A stretch of DNA of 64,000 bases from an uncultured Eubacteriales bacterium (GTDB lineage: Bacteria > Bacillota > Clostridia > Oscillospirales > Acutalibacteraceae): assembly GCA_934725425.1 (NCBI GenBank), contig CAKVAX010000002.1, positions 124,001 to 188,000 of the forward strand. The letters run 5' to 3'. Both the position numbers and the translations under genes were made by a program. The notes below the pieces were generated by a model. The model was not told where the DNA came from. It saw only the letters and a program-made list of their open reading frames with translations, and searched no databases. This document shows, piece by piece, positions 49,206 to 59,583 of this stretch (position 1 is the stretch's first letter; every line of letters begins with the position of its first letter).

Positions 49206-52200
49206 ATGGTAAATGTCAAACCTATTCAACTTGGAAAGACTACCAGAATGAGCTTTTCTAAAATTGACGAGGTGATAAAGCTTCCTAATTTGTTAGAAAT
49301 TCAAAAAAATTCTTACAAGTGGTTTTTAGAAGAAGGTTTAAAAGAGGTATTTAAGGATGTTTCCGGTATAACTGATTTTACGGGCAATTTAGTTCTGGAT
49401 TTTGTCGATTATACCATGGACATTAACCACCCCACTTACGATATTAAAGAATGTAAAGAAAGAGATACTACATATGCAGCTCCACTCAGAGTTACCGCAA
49501 GACTTTTAAACAGAGAAACCGGTCAGGTAAAAGAATCCGAAGTTTTTATGGGTGATTTTCCTATAATGACCGACAGCGGAACTTTTGTTATAAATGGTGC
49601 TGAACGTGTTGTTATATCTCAGCTCGTTAGATCTCCGGGTACTTATTTTAAAATGGAATATGACAAAACCGGTAAGGAGCTTTATAGTTCAACCATAATT
49701 CCTAACCGTGGTGCGTGGCTTGAATACGAAACCGATTCCAATGATGTTATGTATGTTAGAATTGATAAGAACAGAAAAATTCCTCTTACCACATTTATAA
49801 GAGCTTTGGGTCTGGGGTCTGACCAAGAAATAACTGAATATTTCGGCGAAGATGACCGCATACTGGCTACCATAGAAAAAGATGCATGCAGATCTAAAGA
49901 AGAAGCATTATTTGAAGTATACAGAAAGCTTCGTCCGGGTGAACCTCCTACACTCGAAAATTCTCAGGCTCATTTAAACTCTTTGCTTTTTGATGCAAGA
50001 AGATACGATTTATCAAGAGTCGGAAGATATAAATATAATAAAAAATTAGCCATTTCTCACAGAATAAAAGGACAAGAGCTTTCAAGACCTATCCCTAATC
50101 CTGTCACTGGAGAAATTATGGCTGACATCGGAGAAGTTATTTCTGAAGAAAAAGCTTTGGAAATCGAAAATGCCGGTGTGTGTATGGCTTATGTAAAAAA
50201 AGGCGATAAAGAAATAAAAATAATTTCCAACGGCATGGTTGACATAACAAAATACGTAAATTTTGATGTTAAAAAGATGTGTGATATAAAAGAAAAAGTA
50301 AGATTTAGCATTCTTGCTGAAATTTTGGAATCATGCACAACCGAAAAAGAATTGAAATCTGCAATAAGAGACAGAGCAGACGAACTGGTTCCTAAACATA
50401 TAATAGTAGATGATATTTTTGCTTCGATAAACTACATGACATGCTTGAATAACGGAATAGGTGTAACCGACGATATAGACCACTTAGGAAACAGAAGAAT
50501 TCGCTCGGTAGGAGAACTTTTACAAAATCAGGTAAGAATAGGCTTCTCAAGACTTGAAAGAGTAATAAGAGAAAGAATGACCCTTCAAGCTCAAGACCTC
50601 GAAGTAATTACTCCTAACGCTTTGATTAATATAAGACCTATAGTCGCAGCGATAAAAGAATTTTTCGGTTCATCTCCACTTTCACAGTTCATGGATCAAA
50701 CCAACCCGCTTTCTGAACTCACTCATAAGAGAAGGTTGTCAGCTCTCGGACCCGGAGGATTATCCAGGGACAGAGCCGGATTCGAAGTTCGTGACGTTCA
50801 CTATAGCCACTATGGTCGTATGTGCCCAATCGAAACTCCTGAAGGACCGAACATCGGACTTATTTCCTACTTATCTACTTTTGCTAAAGTTAATGAATAT
50901 GGTTTCATAGAAGCTCCTTTCAGAAAAGTTGACAAGTCTACAGGAATAGTTACATCCGAAGTCGTTTATATGACCGCCGATGAAGAAGATGAATATATTG
51001 TTGCTCAGGCAAACGAGCCTCTTGACGAAGAAGGAAGATTTGTTCATGCTAAAGTTAATGGCCGTTGCAGAGATGAATTTGTAGAAGTACCTCGCACAGA
51101 AGCAGATTTTATGGATGTTTCGCCTAAAATGGTTGTATCTGTTGCTACAGCTATGATACCTTTCTTGGAAAACGATGACGCCAACCGTGCACTAATGGGT
51201 TCTAACATGCAGAAGCAAGCGGTTCCGTTGTTAAAAAGCGAAGCTCCTATCGTAGGAACCGGTATGGAATATCAAGCCGGGGTAGACTCGGGCGTCTGCG
51301 TCCTTTCTAAAGAGGATGGCGTTATAAAGAGTGTAAGCGCTGATAAGGTCGTCGTTCATTATGATTCCGGAAAAGATGAAGTATTCCACCTTATCAAATT
51401 CACAAGGTCGAACCAGAGCACGTGTGTGAATCAGGTCCCGGTTGTTTCTGTAAACCAAAGAGTTAAAGCCGGCGAAGTTCTTGCGGACGGTCCTGCTACT
51501 GACCACGGGGAAATAAGTTTGGGAAAAAATGCTCTGATAGGATTTATGACATGGGAAGGATACAACTACGAAGACGCAGTTTTGATAAGCGAAAAAGTTG
51601 TTCGTGAAGATGTATACACTTCTATTCACATAGAAGAATATGAAATAGAGTCCCGAGACACCAAATTAGGGCCTGAAGAAATTACAAGAGATATTCCTAA
51701 TGTAAATGAAGATTTGCTCAGAGACCTCGATGAAGATGGCGTTATTCGTGTGGGAGCCGAAGTTCGTGCAGGTGATATCCTCGTTGGTAAGGTAACTCCT
51801 AAGGGTGAGACCGAACTTACTGCTGAAGAAAGATTGCTTAGAGCTATTTTCGGCGAGAAGGCTCGTGAAGTTAGAGATACTTCTTTGAGGGTTCCTCACG
51901 GTGAATACGGAATAGTTGTGGATGTAAAAGTTTTCACTCGTGAAAACAGTAAAGATGAGCTTTCTCCGGGCGTAAACAAAGTTGTAAGATGTTACATTGC
52001 ACAAAAGAGAAAGATTTCAGTAGGAGATAAAATGGCGGGTCGTCACGGTAACAAGGGTGTTGTTTCCAGAATTTTACCTGTTGAAGATATGCCTTTCTTG
52101 CCAGACGGAACACCTCTTGATATAGTTCTTAACCCACTCGGCGTTCCTTCTCGTATGAATATCGGTCAGGTTTTGGAAGTTCACTTGGGATATGCGGCAA

Positions 52201-52928
52201 AAGCTCTCGGGTGGAAAATAGCTACCCCTGTATTTGACGGTGCACACGAAGGAGACATATTCCAGTGCTTAAAGGATGCGGGATATAGCGAAAATGGTAA
52301 AATGTGGCTAAAAGATGGTCGTACCGGTGAGTATTTTGATAATCCTGTTACAGTTGGATATATGTATTATTTGAAACTTCACCACTTGGTTGATGATAAA
52401 ATCCATGCTCGTTCAACCGGACCCTATTCTCTCGTAACTCAGCAGCCTCTGGGAGGTAAAGCGCAGTTTGGTGGTCAGCGCTTTGGAGAAATGGAAGTTT
52501 GGGCGTTGGAAGCTTATGGCGCAGCTTATACACTTCAAGAAATTCTTACAGTTAAGTCAGATGACGTTGTTGGTCGTGTGAAAACTTATGAAGCTATTGT
52601 CAAAGGTCAAAATATACCTAAACCCGGAATACCCGAGTCGTTCAAAGTTCTTATCAAAGAGCTTCAGTCTATGGGCCTTGATTTGTCAGTTTTGGATAAA
52701 GACAATAATGAAATAGACCTTAAGCGTGATTTTGATGAGGAAGATGATATGGGGCTTTCAATAGAAAAAGACATTTTAGGCTCGGATATTATAGGCAAAG
52801 AAGAAAAGGGCTATAACATGGATGACAATGATTCTAGCGAAGATTTATATGAAGACGAAACAGATGATATGGATTTTGATGATGATTTGGATGATAGCCT
52901 AGATGATGAACTGGATGAAGAATTTTAA
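49206..52928 (+). CDS. rpoB: DNA-directed RNA polymerase beta subunit
   Basis: 1240 residues from ATG 49206 (VNVKPIQLGKTTRMSFSKID, the usual Clostridia start; ATG 49188 is less likely). The rifampicin region is wild-type-like: SSPLSQFMDQTNPLSELTHK then RRLSALGPGG. The C-terminal clamp part is present (HHLVDDKIHARSTGPYSLVT). An unusual acidic tail of about 60 residues follows the last conserved element, ending in Asp/Glu repeats (DDLDDSLDDELDEEF). It is not preceded by rplL/rplJ, which is the usual order. Confidence 0.98.
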   Translation: MVNVKPIQLGKTTRMSFSKIDEVIKLPNLLEIQKNSYKWFLEEGLKEVFKDVSGITDFTGNLVLDFVDYTMDINHPTYDIKECKERDTTYAAPLRVTARLLNRETGQVKESEVFMGDFPIMTDSGTFVINGAERVVISQLVRSPGTYFKMEYDKTGKELYSSTIIPNRGAWLEYETDSNDVMYVRIDKNRKIPLTTFIRALGLGSDQEITEYFGEDDRILATIEKDACRSKEEALFEVYRKLRPGEPPTLENSQAHLNSLLFDARRYDLSRVGRYKYNKKLAISHRIKGQELSRPIPNPVTGEIMADIGEVISEEKALEIENAGVCMAYVKKGDKEIKIISNGMVDITKYVNFDVKKMCDIKEKVRFSILAEILESCTTEKELKSAIRDRADELVPKHIIVDDIFASINYMTCLNNGIGVTDDIDHLGNRRIRSVGELLQNQVRIGFSRLERVIRERMTLQAQDLEVITPNALINIRPIVAAIKEFFGSSPLSQFMDQTNPLSELTHKRRLSALGPGGLSRDRAGFEVRDVHYSHYGRMCPIETPEGPNIGLISYLSTFAKVNEYGFIEAPFRKVDKSTGIVTSEVVYMTADEEDEYIVAQANEPLDEEGRFVHAKVNGRCRDEFVEVPRTEADFMDVSPKMVVSVATAMIPFLENDDANRALMGSNMQKQAVPLLKSEAPIVGTGMEYQAGVDSGVCVLSKEDGVIKSVSADKVVVHYDSGKDEVFHLIKFTRSNQSTCVNQVPVVSVNQRVKAGEVLADGPATDHGEISLGKNALIGFMTWEGYNYEDAVLISEKVVREDVYTSIHIEEYEIESRDTKLGPEEITRDIPNVNEDLLRDLDEDGVIRVGAEVRAGDILVGKVTPKGETELTAEERLLRAIFGEKAREVRDTSLRVPHGEYGIVVDVKVFTRENSKDELSPGVNKVVRCYIAQKRKISVGDKMAGRHGNKGVVSRILPVEDMPFLPDGTPLDIVLNPLGVPSRMNIGQVLEVHLGYAAKALGWKIATPVFDGAHEGDIFQCLKDAGYSENGKMWLKDGRTGEYFDNPVTVGYMYYLKLHHLVDDKIHARSTGPYSLVTQQPLGGKAQFGGQRFGEMEVWALEAYGAAYTLQEILTVKSDDVVGRVKTYEAIVKGQNIPKPGIPESFKVLIKELQSMGLDLSVLDKDNNEIDLKRDFDEEDDMGLSIEKDILGSDIIGKEEKGYNMDDNDSSEDLYEDETDDMDFDDDLDDSLDDELDEEF

Positions 52929-52939
52929 TTAAATTTGAC

Positions 52940-52964
52940 ACAGGGAAAATCTGTTTTTCCCTGT
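52940..52964 (+). other. Stem-loop between rpoB and rpoC
   Basis: A 10-bp stem (ACAGGGAAAA / TTTTCCCTGT) with a 5-nt loop in the 93-bp gap and no T run after it. Probably a processing or attenuation hairpin that tunes the rpoB/rpoC ratio; function inferred. Confidence 0.5.
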
Positions 52965-53021
52965 CGTTCCATTACTTTTATGAACTTTAATGATACATAA
53001 TAAAAAACAAGGGGTTGCGGT

Positions 53022-56000
53022 ATGGATTTTAATATTTTTGAGTCAATAAAAATAGGATTAGCATCTCCGGATAAAATAAGAAGTTGGTCCTATGGAGAAG
53101 TAAAAAAGCCGGAAACTATCAATTACAGAACTTTGAAGCCTGAGACAGACGGATTGTTCTGTGAGAGAATTTTTGGGCCCCAGAAAGACTGGGAATGCCA
53201 TTGTGGAAAATATAAAAGAATAAGATATAAAGGAAAAGTTTGTGATAGATGCGGAGTAGAGGTTACTCGTTCCAAGGTAAGGCGTGAACGCATGGGTCAT
53301 ATTGAGTTGGCAGCACCTGTTTCGCATATTTGGTACTTTAAAGGAATTCCATCTCGCATGGGTCTTGTTCTTGATATGTCCCCCAGAATGCTTGAAAAAG
53401 TTTTGTATTTTGCTCTTTACGTTGTTATCGATCCCGGAAACGTGAGAGAACTTTCAGCTCAACAATTTTTGACTGAAAAAGAATACAGAGATATGCGCGA
53501 AAAATATGAAGATGATTTTGAAGCCGGAATGGGCGCAGAAGCTATTAAAAAGCTTTTAGAAAAAATAGATTTGGAAGAACTTTCCGAAGAAATTAAAGAA
53601 TCTTTAGTTACTGCCGCCGGTCAAAAGAAGTTAAGACTTTTGAAACGTCTTGAAGCAGTCGAATCTTTCAGAATGTCTGGCAATCGTCCGGAATGGATGA
53701 TTTTGGATGTTCTTCCTGTAATACCTCCCGATTTGAGACCAATGGTTCAACTTGACGGAGGAAGATTTGCAACTTCCGATTTGAACGATTTATATAGGAG
53801 AGTTATAAACAGAAACAACCGTTTAAAGAGATTAATGGATCTGGGAGCACCTGATATTATTATAAGAAACGAAAAAAGAATGCTGCAGGAATCGGTCGAC
53901 GCGCTTATAGACAATGGACGTAGAGGAAGGCCTGTTACCGGCCCTAACAATAGACCTCTTAAATCTTTGTCTGATATGCTCAAAGGTAAACAAGGAAGAT
54001 TTAGACAAAACTTACTTGGAAAACGTGTTGACTACTCAGGACGTTCGGTTATAGTAGTTGGACCGGAATTAAAGATTTATCAGTGCGGATTACCTAAAGA
54101 AATGGCGCTGGAATTATTCAAACCATTTGTTATGAAAAGATTGGTTGAAATTGGCGTGGTAAATAATATCAAGGCTGCCAGAAAAGCTGTAGACAGATGC
54201 AGACCTGAAGTTTGGGATGCTCTCGAAAAAGTTATAAAAGGTCACCCGGTGCTTTTGAACCGTGCTCCTACACTTCATAGATTGGGAATTCAAGCTTTCG
54301 AGCCAGTTCTTGTTGAGGGAAGAGCTCTTAAACTTCACCCGCTCGTATGTTCGGCGTATAATGCTGACTTTGACGGTGACCAAATGGCTGTTCACGTTCC
54401 TTTATCAGCTGAAGCTCAAGCAGAAGCAAGATTTTTGATGCTCGCTTCAGGAAATCTTTTAAAACCTTCGGACGGTAGACCGGTAACTGTTCCTACACAA
54501 GATATGGTTTTGGGTTCCTATTACTTAACCTTAGAAAAAGATGGGGAACCCGGTGAAGGAAAAGTATTTAGAGATTTTGACGAAGTCCTAATGGCATATG
54601 ACGCCAAAGATATTGGATTACATGCCAAAATTAAAGTCAGAAGAAATATTAATGGAAAACAAGTAATCACCCAAACCACCGCCGGAAGAATTATATTTAA
54701 CGGCCCAATTCCTCAAGATTTAGGTTATGTTGACAGAACCAAACCTGAAAATGAAGGAAAGCTGGAAATAGATTTCTTGGTAGGCAAAAAACAACTTGGA
54801 AATATCGTGGATGCATGTATAAAGATTCACGGAACTCAAAAAACTTCAGAAATTTTAGATAATATTAAAGCTCAAGGATTTAAATATTCTACAAGAGGAG
54901 CAATAACTATTTCTGTTTGTGACGCTGTTATTCCTCCTGCTAAGAAAGATATTCTTGCCAAAGCTGAGCAAGATGTAGACCACATTGTAAGAGATTACAG
55001 AAGAGGTTTGATGTCAGATGCCGAAAGAAAAAATCACACCTTAAAAATCTGGGAACGCGCTACAGACGATGTTTCTCGTGCACTTCAAGACAACCTCGAT
55101 AAATATAACCCGGTATTCATGATGGCGGATTCGGGAGCTCGTGGTTCTATGAGCCAGATAAAACAGCTCGCAGGTATGCGTGGACTTATAGCCAATGCTT
55201 CCGGTGCTACGATTGAAATTCCTATCAGAGGTAACTATCGTGAAGGCCTTAACATTTTGGAATACTTTATTTCATCTCGTGGTGCGAGAAAAGGTTCTGC
55301 AGATACGGCGCTTCGTACAGCTGACTCCGGATATCTTACTCGTAGGCTTGTTGACGTTTCTCAAGAAGTTATCATTAGAGAGGATGACTGCGGAGCTACG
55401 CATGGTATAACTGTTTTCGAAATTAAAGACGGAAAAGAATCCATCGAAAGCTTGAATGAACGTCTCATAGGAAGGTACCTCTGCGAAGACTTTATAGATT
55501 CGCAAACTAAAGAAGTTCTTGTTTCTAAAGATAAGTTAATGGACAGCAAAGATGCTGAAATTATCATTTCTCACGGCGTACAGAGAATTGAAATTAGGTC
55601 TATATTGAATTGTAGAGCAAAGCAAGGAGTATGTAAAAAATGTTATGGAGCTGACCTTGCAAATGGGCTTCCTGCTGCAGTTGGTGAGGCCGTAGGAATT
55701 ATAGCTGCTCAATCTATCGGTGAACCCGGTACACAGCTTACCATGAGAACGTTCCATACCGGCGGTATAGCAAGTTCTGAAGATATAACCCAAGGTTTGC
55801 CGCGTGTTGAAGAACTTTTTGAAGGGCGTAAACCTAAACGCTTGGCTATTATAAGTGAAATTTCCGGTGTGGTAAGATTTGAGGAAATAAAAAACAGCAA
55901 AAATGTTGTCGTTTATAACGAAGATTCCGGCGAGGAAAGAACCTATCTTATACCTTTTGGCTCAAGAGTTTGCGTTGAAGAAGATCAAAAAATTGAAGCC

Positions 56001-56618
56001 GGCGATATGATAACCGAAGGTTCTGTTAATCCGCATGATGTTCTGGCGATTAAAGGTCCTGAAGCTGTGGAAGCTTACCTTATTCAGGAAGTTCAAAGAG
56101 TTTACAGAATGCAGGGCGTTGATATCAACGATAAGCACATTGAGGTAATAGTAAGACAAATGATGCGCAAAGTTAGAGTTGATGAGGCGGGAGATACCGG
56201 ATTGATTCAAAATTCGATTGTTGATAAATCTGAGTTCTTGTCTGAAAATGATAAAATCAAAGCTAGAAAAGAAGCCGGTGAAACAGAGCTCGAGGAAGCT
56301 TATTGTACTCCGATTCTGTTGGGTATTACAAAGGCATCATTGGCCACAGATTCTTTCTTGTCTGCTGCTTCGTTCCAAGAAACAACCAAAGTTTTAACAG
56401 AAGCTGCAATAAAAGGAAAAGTAGATCCTCTTGTAGGACTTAAAGAAAATGTTATTATCGGTAAATTATTGCCCGCAGGAACGGGAGTTCATAGATATAG
56501 GGATGTAACTATAGAGAAAAAGTATGACCCCAGCGAAGATATTTTAAATAGTGAAGATATGCCTATAGATTCCGGAATAAGTTATGATAGTAATACTTTT
56601 TTAGGAAAAAGTTTTTAA
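53022..56618 (+). CDS. rpoC: DNA-directed RNA polymerase beta' subunit
   Basis: 1198 residues. The N-terminal zinc ribbon (CHCGKYKRIRYKGKVCDRCG) is near 65-85 and the catalytic metal site NADFDGDQMAVH near 448. The second zinc site (CRAKQGVCKKCYG) is near 865-878, and the trigger-loop region is conserved (MRTFHTGG). Complete and co-directional with rpoB. Confidence 0.98.
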   Translation: MDFNIFESIKIGLASPDKIRSWSYGEVKKPETINYRTLKPETDGLFCERIFGPQKDWECHCGKYKRIRYKGKVCDRCGVEVTRSKVRRERMGHIELAAPVSHIWYFKGIPSRMGLVLDMSPRMLEKVLYFALYVVIDPGNVRELSAQQFLTEKEYRDMREKYEDDFEAGMGAEAIKKLLEKIDLEELSEEIKESLVTAAGQKKLRLLKRLEAVESFRMSGNRPEWMILDVLPVIPPDLRPMVQLDGGRFATSDLNDLYRRVINRNNRLKRLMDLGAPDIIIRNEKRMLQESVDALIDNGRRGRPVTGPNNRPLKSLSDMLKGKQGRFRQNLLGKRVDYSGRSVIVVGPELKIYQCGLPKEMALELFKPFVMKRLVEIGVVNNIKAARKAVDRCRPEVWDALEKVIKGHPVLLNRAPTLHRLGIQAFEPVLVEGRALKLHPLVCSAYNADFDGDQMAVHVPLSAEAQAEARFLMLASGNLLKPSDGRPVTVPTQDMVLGSYYLTLEKDGEPGEGKVFRDFDEVLMAYDAKDIGLHAKIKVRRNINGKQVITQTTAGRIIFNGPIPQDLGYVDRTKPENEGKLEIDFLVGKKQLGNIVDACIKIHGTQKTSEILDNIKAQGFKYSTRGAITISVCDAVIPPAKKDILAKAEQDVDHIVRDYRRGLMSDAERKNHTLKIWERATDDVSRALQDNLDKYNPVFMMADSGARGSMSQIKQLAGMRGLIANASGATIEIPIRGNYREGLNILEYFISSRGARKGSADTALRTADSGYLTRRLVDVSQEVIIREDDCGATHGITVFEIKDGKESIESLNERLIGRYLCEDFIDSQTKEVLVSKDKLMDSKDAEIIISHGVQRIEIRSILNCRAKQGVCKKCYGADLANGLPAAVGEAVGIIAAQSIGEPGTQLTMRTFHTGGIASSEDITQGLPRVEELFEGRKPKRLAIISEISGVVRFEEIKNSKNVVVYNEDSGEERTYLIPFGSRVCVEEDQKIEAGDMITEGSVNPHDVLAIKGPEAVEAYLIQEVQRVYRMQGVDINDKHIEVIVRQMMRKVRVDEAGDTGLIQNSIVDKSEFLSENDKIKARKEAGETELEEAYCTPILLGITKASLATDSFLSAASFQETTKVLTEAAIKGKVDPLVGLKENVIIGKLLPAGTGVHRYRDVTIEKKYDPSEDILNSEDMPIDSGISYDSNTFLGKSF

Positions 56619-56633
56619 TTTAAATTTTAAGAC

Positions 56634-56661
56634 GTCGGTATAAATTTTTATTTATACCGAC
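56634..56661 (+). terminator. Stem-loop after rpoC
   Basis: An 11-bp stem (GTCGGTATAAA / TTTATACCGAC) with a 6-nt loop. No T run follows, so the next gene may be partly co-transcribed. Confidence 0.5.
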
Positions 56662-56687
56662 AAGTTATTGGTGGGGGATAATTCTTT

Positions 56688-58013
56688 ATGAAAAAATTGG
56701 TTGTGTTATTGTTTGGCTGCTTTTTTATTTTTTCTAATATTTGTACGGCATTTGCTGCGAATTTTTATCAAGATGAGCTCAACTGTGATAGCGTTTATGT
56801 AGTTGGAAAAGAGAGCAATATGGCGGTTGTGGAAAAAAATATAGATAAAAAAAGAAGTCCTGCTTCTCTTACTAAAATTATGACTTATTTGGTATCCAAG
56901 GAAATTATAAAAGATATAAATAATGAAAAAGTTACTGTTAAAAAAGAGGTTTTAGATAAGGTTGACCCTGAAAGTTCCGGCTGCGTTCTCAAAGAGGGGG
57001 AAGAGTTTACTCCTTGTGAGCTTTTTCACGGCATGCTGATAAGTTCCTCGGGTTACGCTGCAATGGTTTTGGCAGATTATGCGGGAAACGGAATAGAAAA
57101 TTTTGTTAATTTGATGAATGAAAAAGCTAGATACTTAGGATGCGAGAATACTAATTTTGCAAATCCGGACGGGATATATAATGAGGCACAGTATACCACG
57201 GCCAGAGATATGTACTTAATTACTCGAGAAGCTATGAAAGATCCCCTGTTTTTAGATATAGTAAATAAAACAGAGTACAGTATGTTTGGGGATAACAGGG
57301 ATCCTATAATTACCACTAATAAGATGATAGATAAAAAAAGAGGCGGGGAATATTATTTATCCTACGTAAAAGGAATAAAAACCGGATATGTCGACGAAGC
57401 CGGGAGGTGCCTTGTTTCGTATGCCGAAAAAGATAACAATACTTATATAACGGTTGCTATGGGAGGACCCACGAAAGACGAAAACGGCAATTACATCGAC
57501 AAGAACATGGCTATGATAGACACGAAAAATATTTATCTTTGGGCATTTCAGAATTTAAAAAGTATGAAGTTGTTCCCTTCGAATTTTCCGGTTAAAGAGA
57601 TAAAATTAGGACTGGTTAAAAGCAGCGATAAGCTTTTTCTATCTCCGCAAAGTGATTTTTACCTTAATTTGCCGTCCGGCGTTTCTAAAGATGATATTTC
57701 CCTGGACTGTGATGTTCCCGAAGCTATTGATGCCCCTATAGAGGCAGGAAAAGTTTTAGGAAGAGCGTATGTTTCTTACAAAGGCGAACGGGTAGGAAGC
57801 TTTAATTTGATTTCCACCCAAACCTTTAAAAAGAATTATTTTTTACTTATATTAAGATGGTTGGATTCAATTTTTTTATCTCCTATATTTATATTTTTTG
57901 TAACTGCTTTTGCTCTTTTTTTAATTTTATACGTAAGAGCGTGTGTTATAAGATATAAAAACAGAAAGAAAAAAAATAAGATAAAAAGATTTCCCAGAAA
58001 TATAAAAAAATAA
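56688..58013 (+). CDS. D-alanyl-D-alanine carboxypeptidase-like protein with C-terminal membrane helix
   Basis: 441 residues: signal peptide (1-24), S11 domain, then a C-terminal membrane helix (about 395-420) and a basic tail. SxxK is present (SPASLTKIMTYLV near 65) and KTG is present (VKGIKTGYVDEAGR near 230). At the SxN position the sequence is SSSGYAAM, so the Asn is missing. It resembles DacF-type sporulation or vegetative carboxypeptidases that trim D-Ala from peptidoglycan; the variant motif may alter activity. It follows rpoC by 69 bp and ends at a strong terminator. Confidence 0.85.
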   Translation: MKKLVVLLFGCFFIFSNICTAFAANFYQDELNCDSVYVVGKESNMAVVEKNIDKKRSPASLTKIMTYLVSKEIIKDINNEKVTVKKEVLDKVDPESSGCVLKEGEEFTPCELFHGMLISSSGYAAMVLADYAGNGIENFVNLMNEKARYLGCENTNFANPDGIYNEAQYTTARDMYLITREAMKDPLFLDIVNKTEYSMFGDNRDPIITTNKMIDKKRGGEYYLSYVKGIKTGYVDEAGRCLVSYAEKDNNTYITVAMGGPTKDENGNYIDKNMAMIDTKNIYLWAFQNLKSMKLFPSNFPVKEIKLGLVKSSDKLFLSPQSDFYLNLPSGVSKDDISLDCDVPEAIDAPIEAGKVLGRAYVSYKGERVGSFNLISTQTFKKNYFLLILRWLDSIFLSPIFIFFVTAFALFLILYVRACVIRYKNRKKKNKIKRFPRNIKK

Positions 58014-58036
58014 ATTTTAAATAATATTATTTAATT

Positions 58037-58072
58037 ATACCTACTGATAATTCTATCGGTAGGTATTTTGTT
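58037..58072 (+). terminator. Terminator after the carboxypeptidase gene
   Basis: A 13-bp stem (ATACCTACTGATA / TATCGGTAGGTAT, one T-G) with a 4-nt loop, then TTTTGTTG. Confidence 0.8.
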
Positions 58073-58199
58073 GTAAAAAGTATTGAATTGTTTTTGGTAA
58101 TGATGTATAATAAATTGCGCTCAATATATTGAATTGAGTAAAATTAGCCAAAAATAAAATGATTTTTGCAAATTAATCTTATCTAAAGGAGATGATGCT

Positions 58200-58937
58200 A
58201 TGGTAAAGCAAACAGCAGGAAGAGATGCTTTAAATGATTTCGCCCCTAAATTCGCAGAGCTTAATGATGATGTTTTATTTGGAGAGGTGTGGTCAAGACA
58301 AGACAAATTATCTCTCAAAACCCGATCTATCGTTACGATTACCGCATTGATTAGCAAAGGAATCGTAGATAATTCTTTGTCATATCATCTAGATACAGCG
58401 CGAAAAAACGGAGTAACTAAAACAGAAATGGCTGAAATTTTAACTCACGTGGCTTTTTATGCTGGTTGGCCGAATGCTTGGGCAGCTTTCAGAATGGCAA
58501 AGGAAGTTTATAAAAATGATAATTCCCGCGAAGAACACGGCGGCTTTTTTGGACTTGGCGAACCTAATGTGAATTTTCAAAAATATTTTATAGGAAAAAG
58601 TTACCTTAAGCCTCTTACAAACAGTAAAGAAACAGTGTTCATTGCTAACGTAACTTTTGAACCCGGTTGTAGAAATAATTGGCATATTCATCATGCAACA
58701 AAGGGTGGTGGACAAATTCTTTTATGCGTAGAGGGTGAGGGCTGGTATCAAGAAGACGGTAAGCCGGCACAAAGCTTGCACCCCGGTGATGTTGTCACAA
58801 TTTTGTCAGGCGTCAAACACTGGCATGGCGCGAAAGAAAATAGTTGGTTTAGTCATTTGGCTATTGAATGTCCCGGAGAAAACACGCATAATGAATGGTG
58901 CGAACCGGTTAGTGATGAGGAGTATAAAAAATTATAA
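58200..58937 (+). CDS. Carboxymuconolactone decarboxylase-like protein fused to a cupin
   Basis: 245 residues. The N-terminal half (1-110) is CMD/AhpD-like (WSRQDKLSLKTRSIVTITAL, LTHVAFYAGWPNAWAAF), although the CxxC of true AhpD is absent. The C-terminal half is a cupin with HIHHATKGGGQILL near 160-175 and the second box GDVVTILSGVKHWHGAKE near 198-215, probably metal-binding. AAAGGAG precedes the ATG. It opens a cluster with a nitroreductase, flavodoxin and aldo/keto reductase, a set commonly linked to quinone/aldehyde detoxification. Confidence 0.88.
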   Translation: MVKQTAGRDALNDFAPKFAELNDDVLFGEVWSRQDKLSLKTRSIVTITALISKGIVDNSLSYHLDTARKNGVTKTEMAEILTHVAFYAGWPNAWAAFRMAKEVYKNDNSREEHGGFFGLGEPNVNFQKYFIGKSYLKPLTNSKETVFIANVTFEPGCRNNWHIHHATKGGGQILLCVEGEGWYQEDGKPAQSLHPGDVVTILSGVKHWHGAKENSWFSHLAIECPGENTHNEWCEPVSDEEYKKL

Positions 58938-59057
58938 TAGCTCAACAAAACCACCGGTCAAAGATAATTTATCTATTTAAATGTTTAATATTTATTATTG
59001 TGGTAAAAATAATACCAAAAATTAAAGATTTTAAACCAAATAAAGTGGGTGCTTGAT

Positions 59058-59564
59058 ATGGATTTTGAGGTTGTTGTTAAAAACCGAACTGCAACAAGGA
59101 AGTTTAAAACAGCAAAAATTGAAGATTATAAAATAGAAAAAATATTAAATGCGGGTAGATTAGCTCCAACAGCAAAAAATTTGCAACCACAAAAAATATA
59201 TGTTATCCAATCCGATAAAGCTTTGAATCAAGTTGATAAAATAACACCGTGTAGGTACGACGCACCTTTGTGTTTGTTGGTGTGCGCAGATAAAAGTATA
59301 GCTTGGAAAAATGAAAATTATTCTTCCTACGAATCGGATGGTGCGATAGTTGCAACACACATGATTTTAGAAGCTGCTAATCTTGGGCTTGGTAGCTTGT
59401 GGGTTAGATATTTTAACATTTATCAGGTGCAAAAAGAGTTTAATTTGCCCGAAAATATAATCCCGATTTGCTTAATCCCGCTTGGTTATGCAGCTGAGGG
59501 CTATAGAGAAAGTCCACTTCATAATCAAAGAAAAGAATTGAGCGAAACCACATCGTATATTTAA
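59058..59564 (+). CDS. Nitroreductase-family flavoprotein
   Basis: 168 residues from ATG 59058 (a GTG at 59049 is possible). VVVKNRTATRKFK at the start and AGRLAPTAKNLQPQKIYVIQ form the FMN-binding pattern, and AANLGLGSLWVRYF near 110 is typical. It reduces nitro compounds, quinones or flavins with NAD(P)H. Middle gene of the redox cluster, 20 bp before the flavodoxin gene. Confidence 0.88.
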   Translation: MDFEVVVKNRTATRKFKTAKIEDYKIEKILNAGRLAPTAKNLQPQKIYVIQSDKALNQVDKITPCRYDAPLCLLVCADKSIAWKNENYSSYESDGAIVATHMILEAANLGLGSLWVRYFNIYQVQKEFNLPENIIPICLIPLGYAAEGYRESPLHNQRKELSETTSYI

Positions 59565-59583
59565 AAATTAGGAGGTAAAAATT

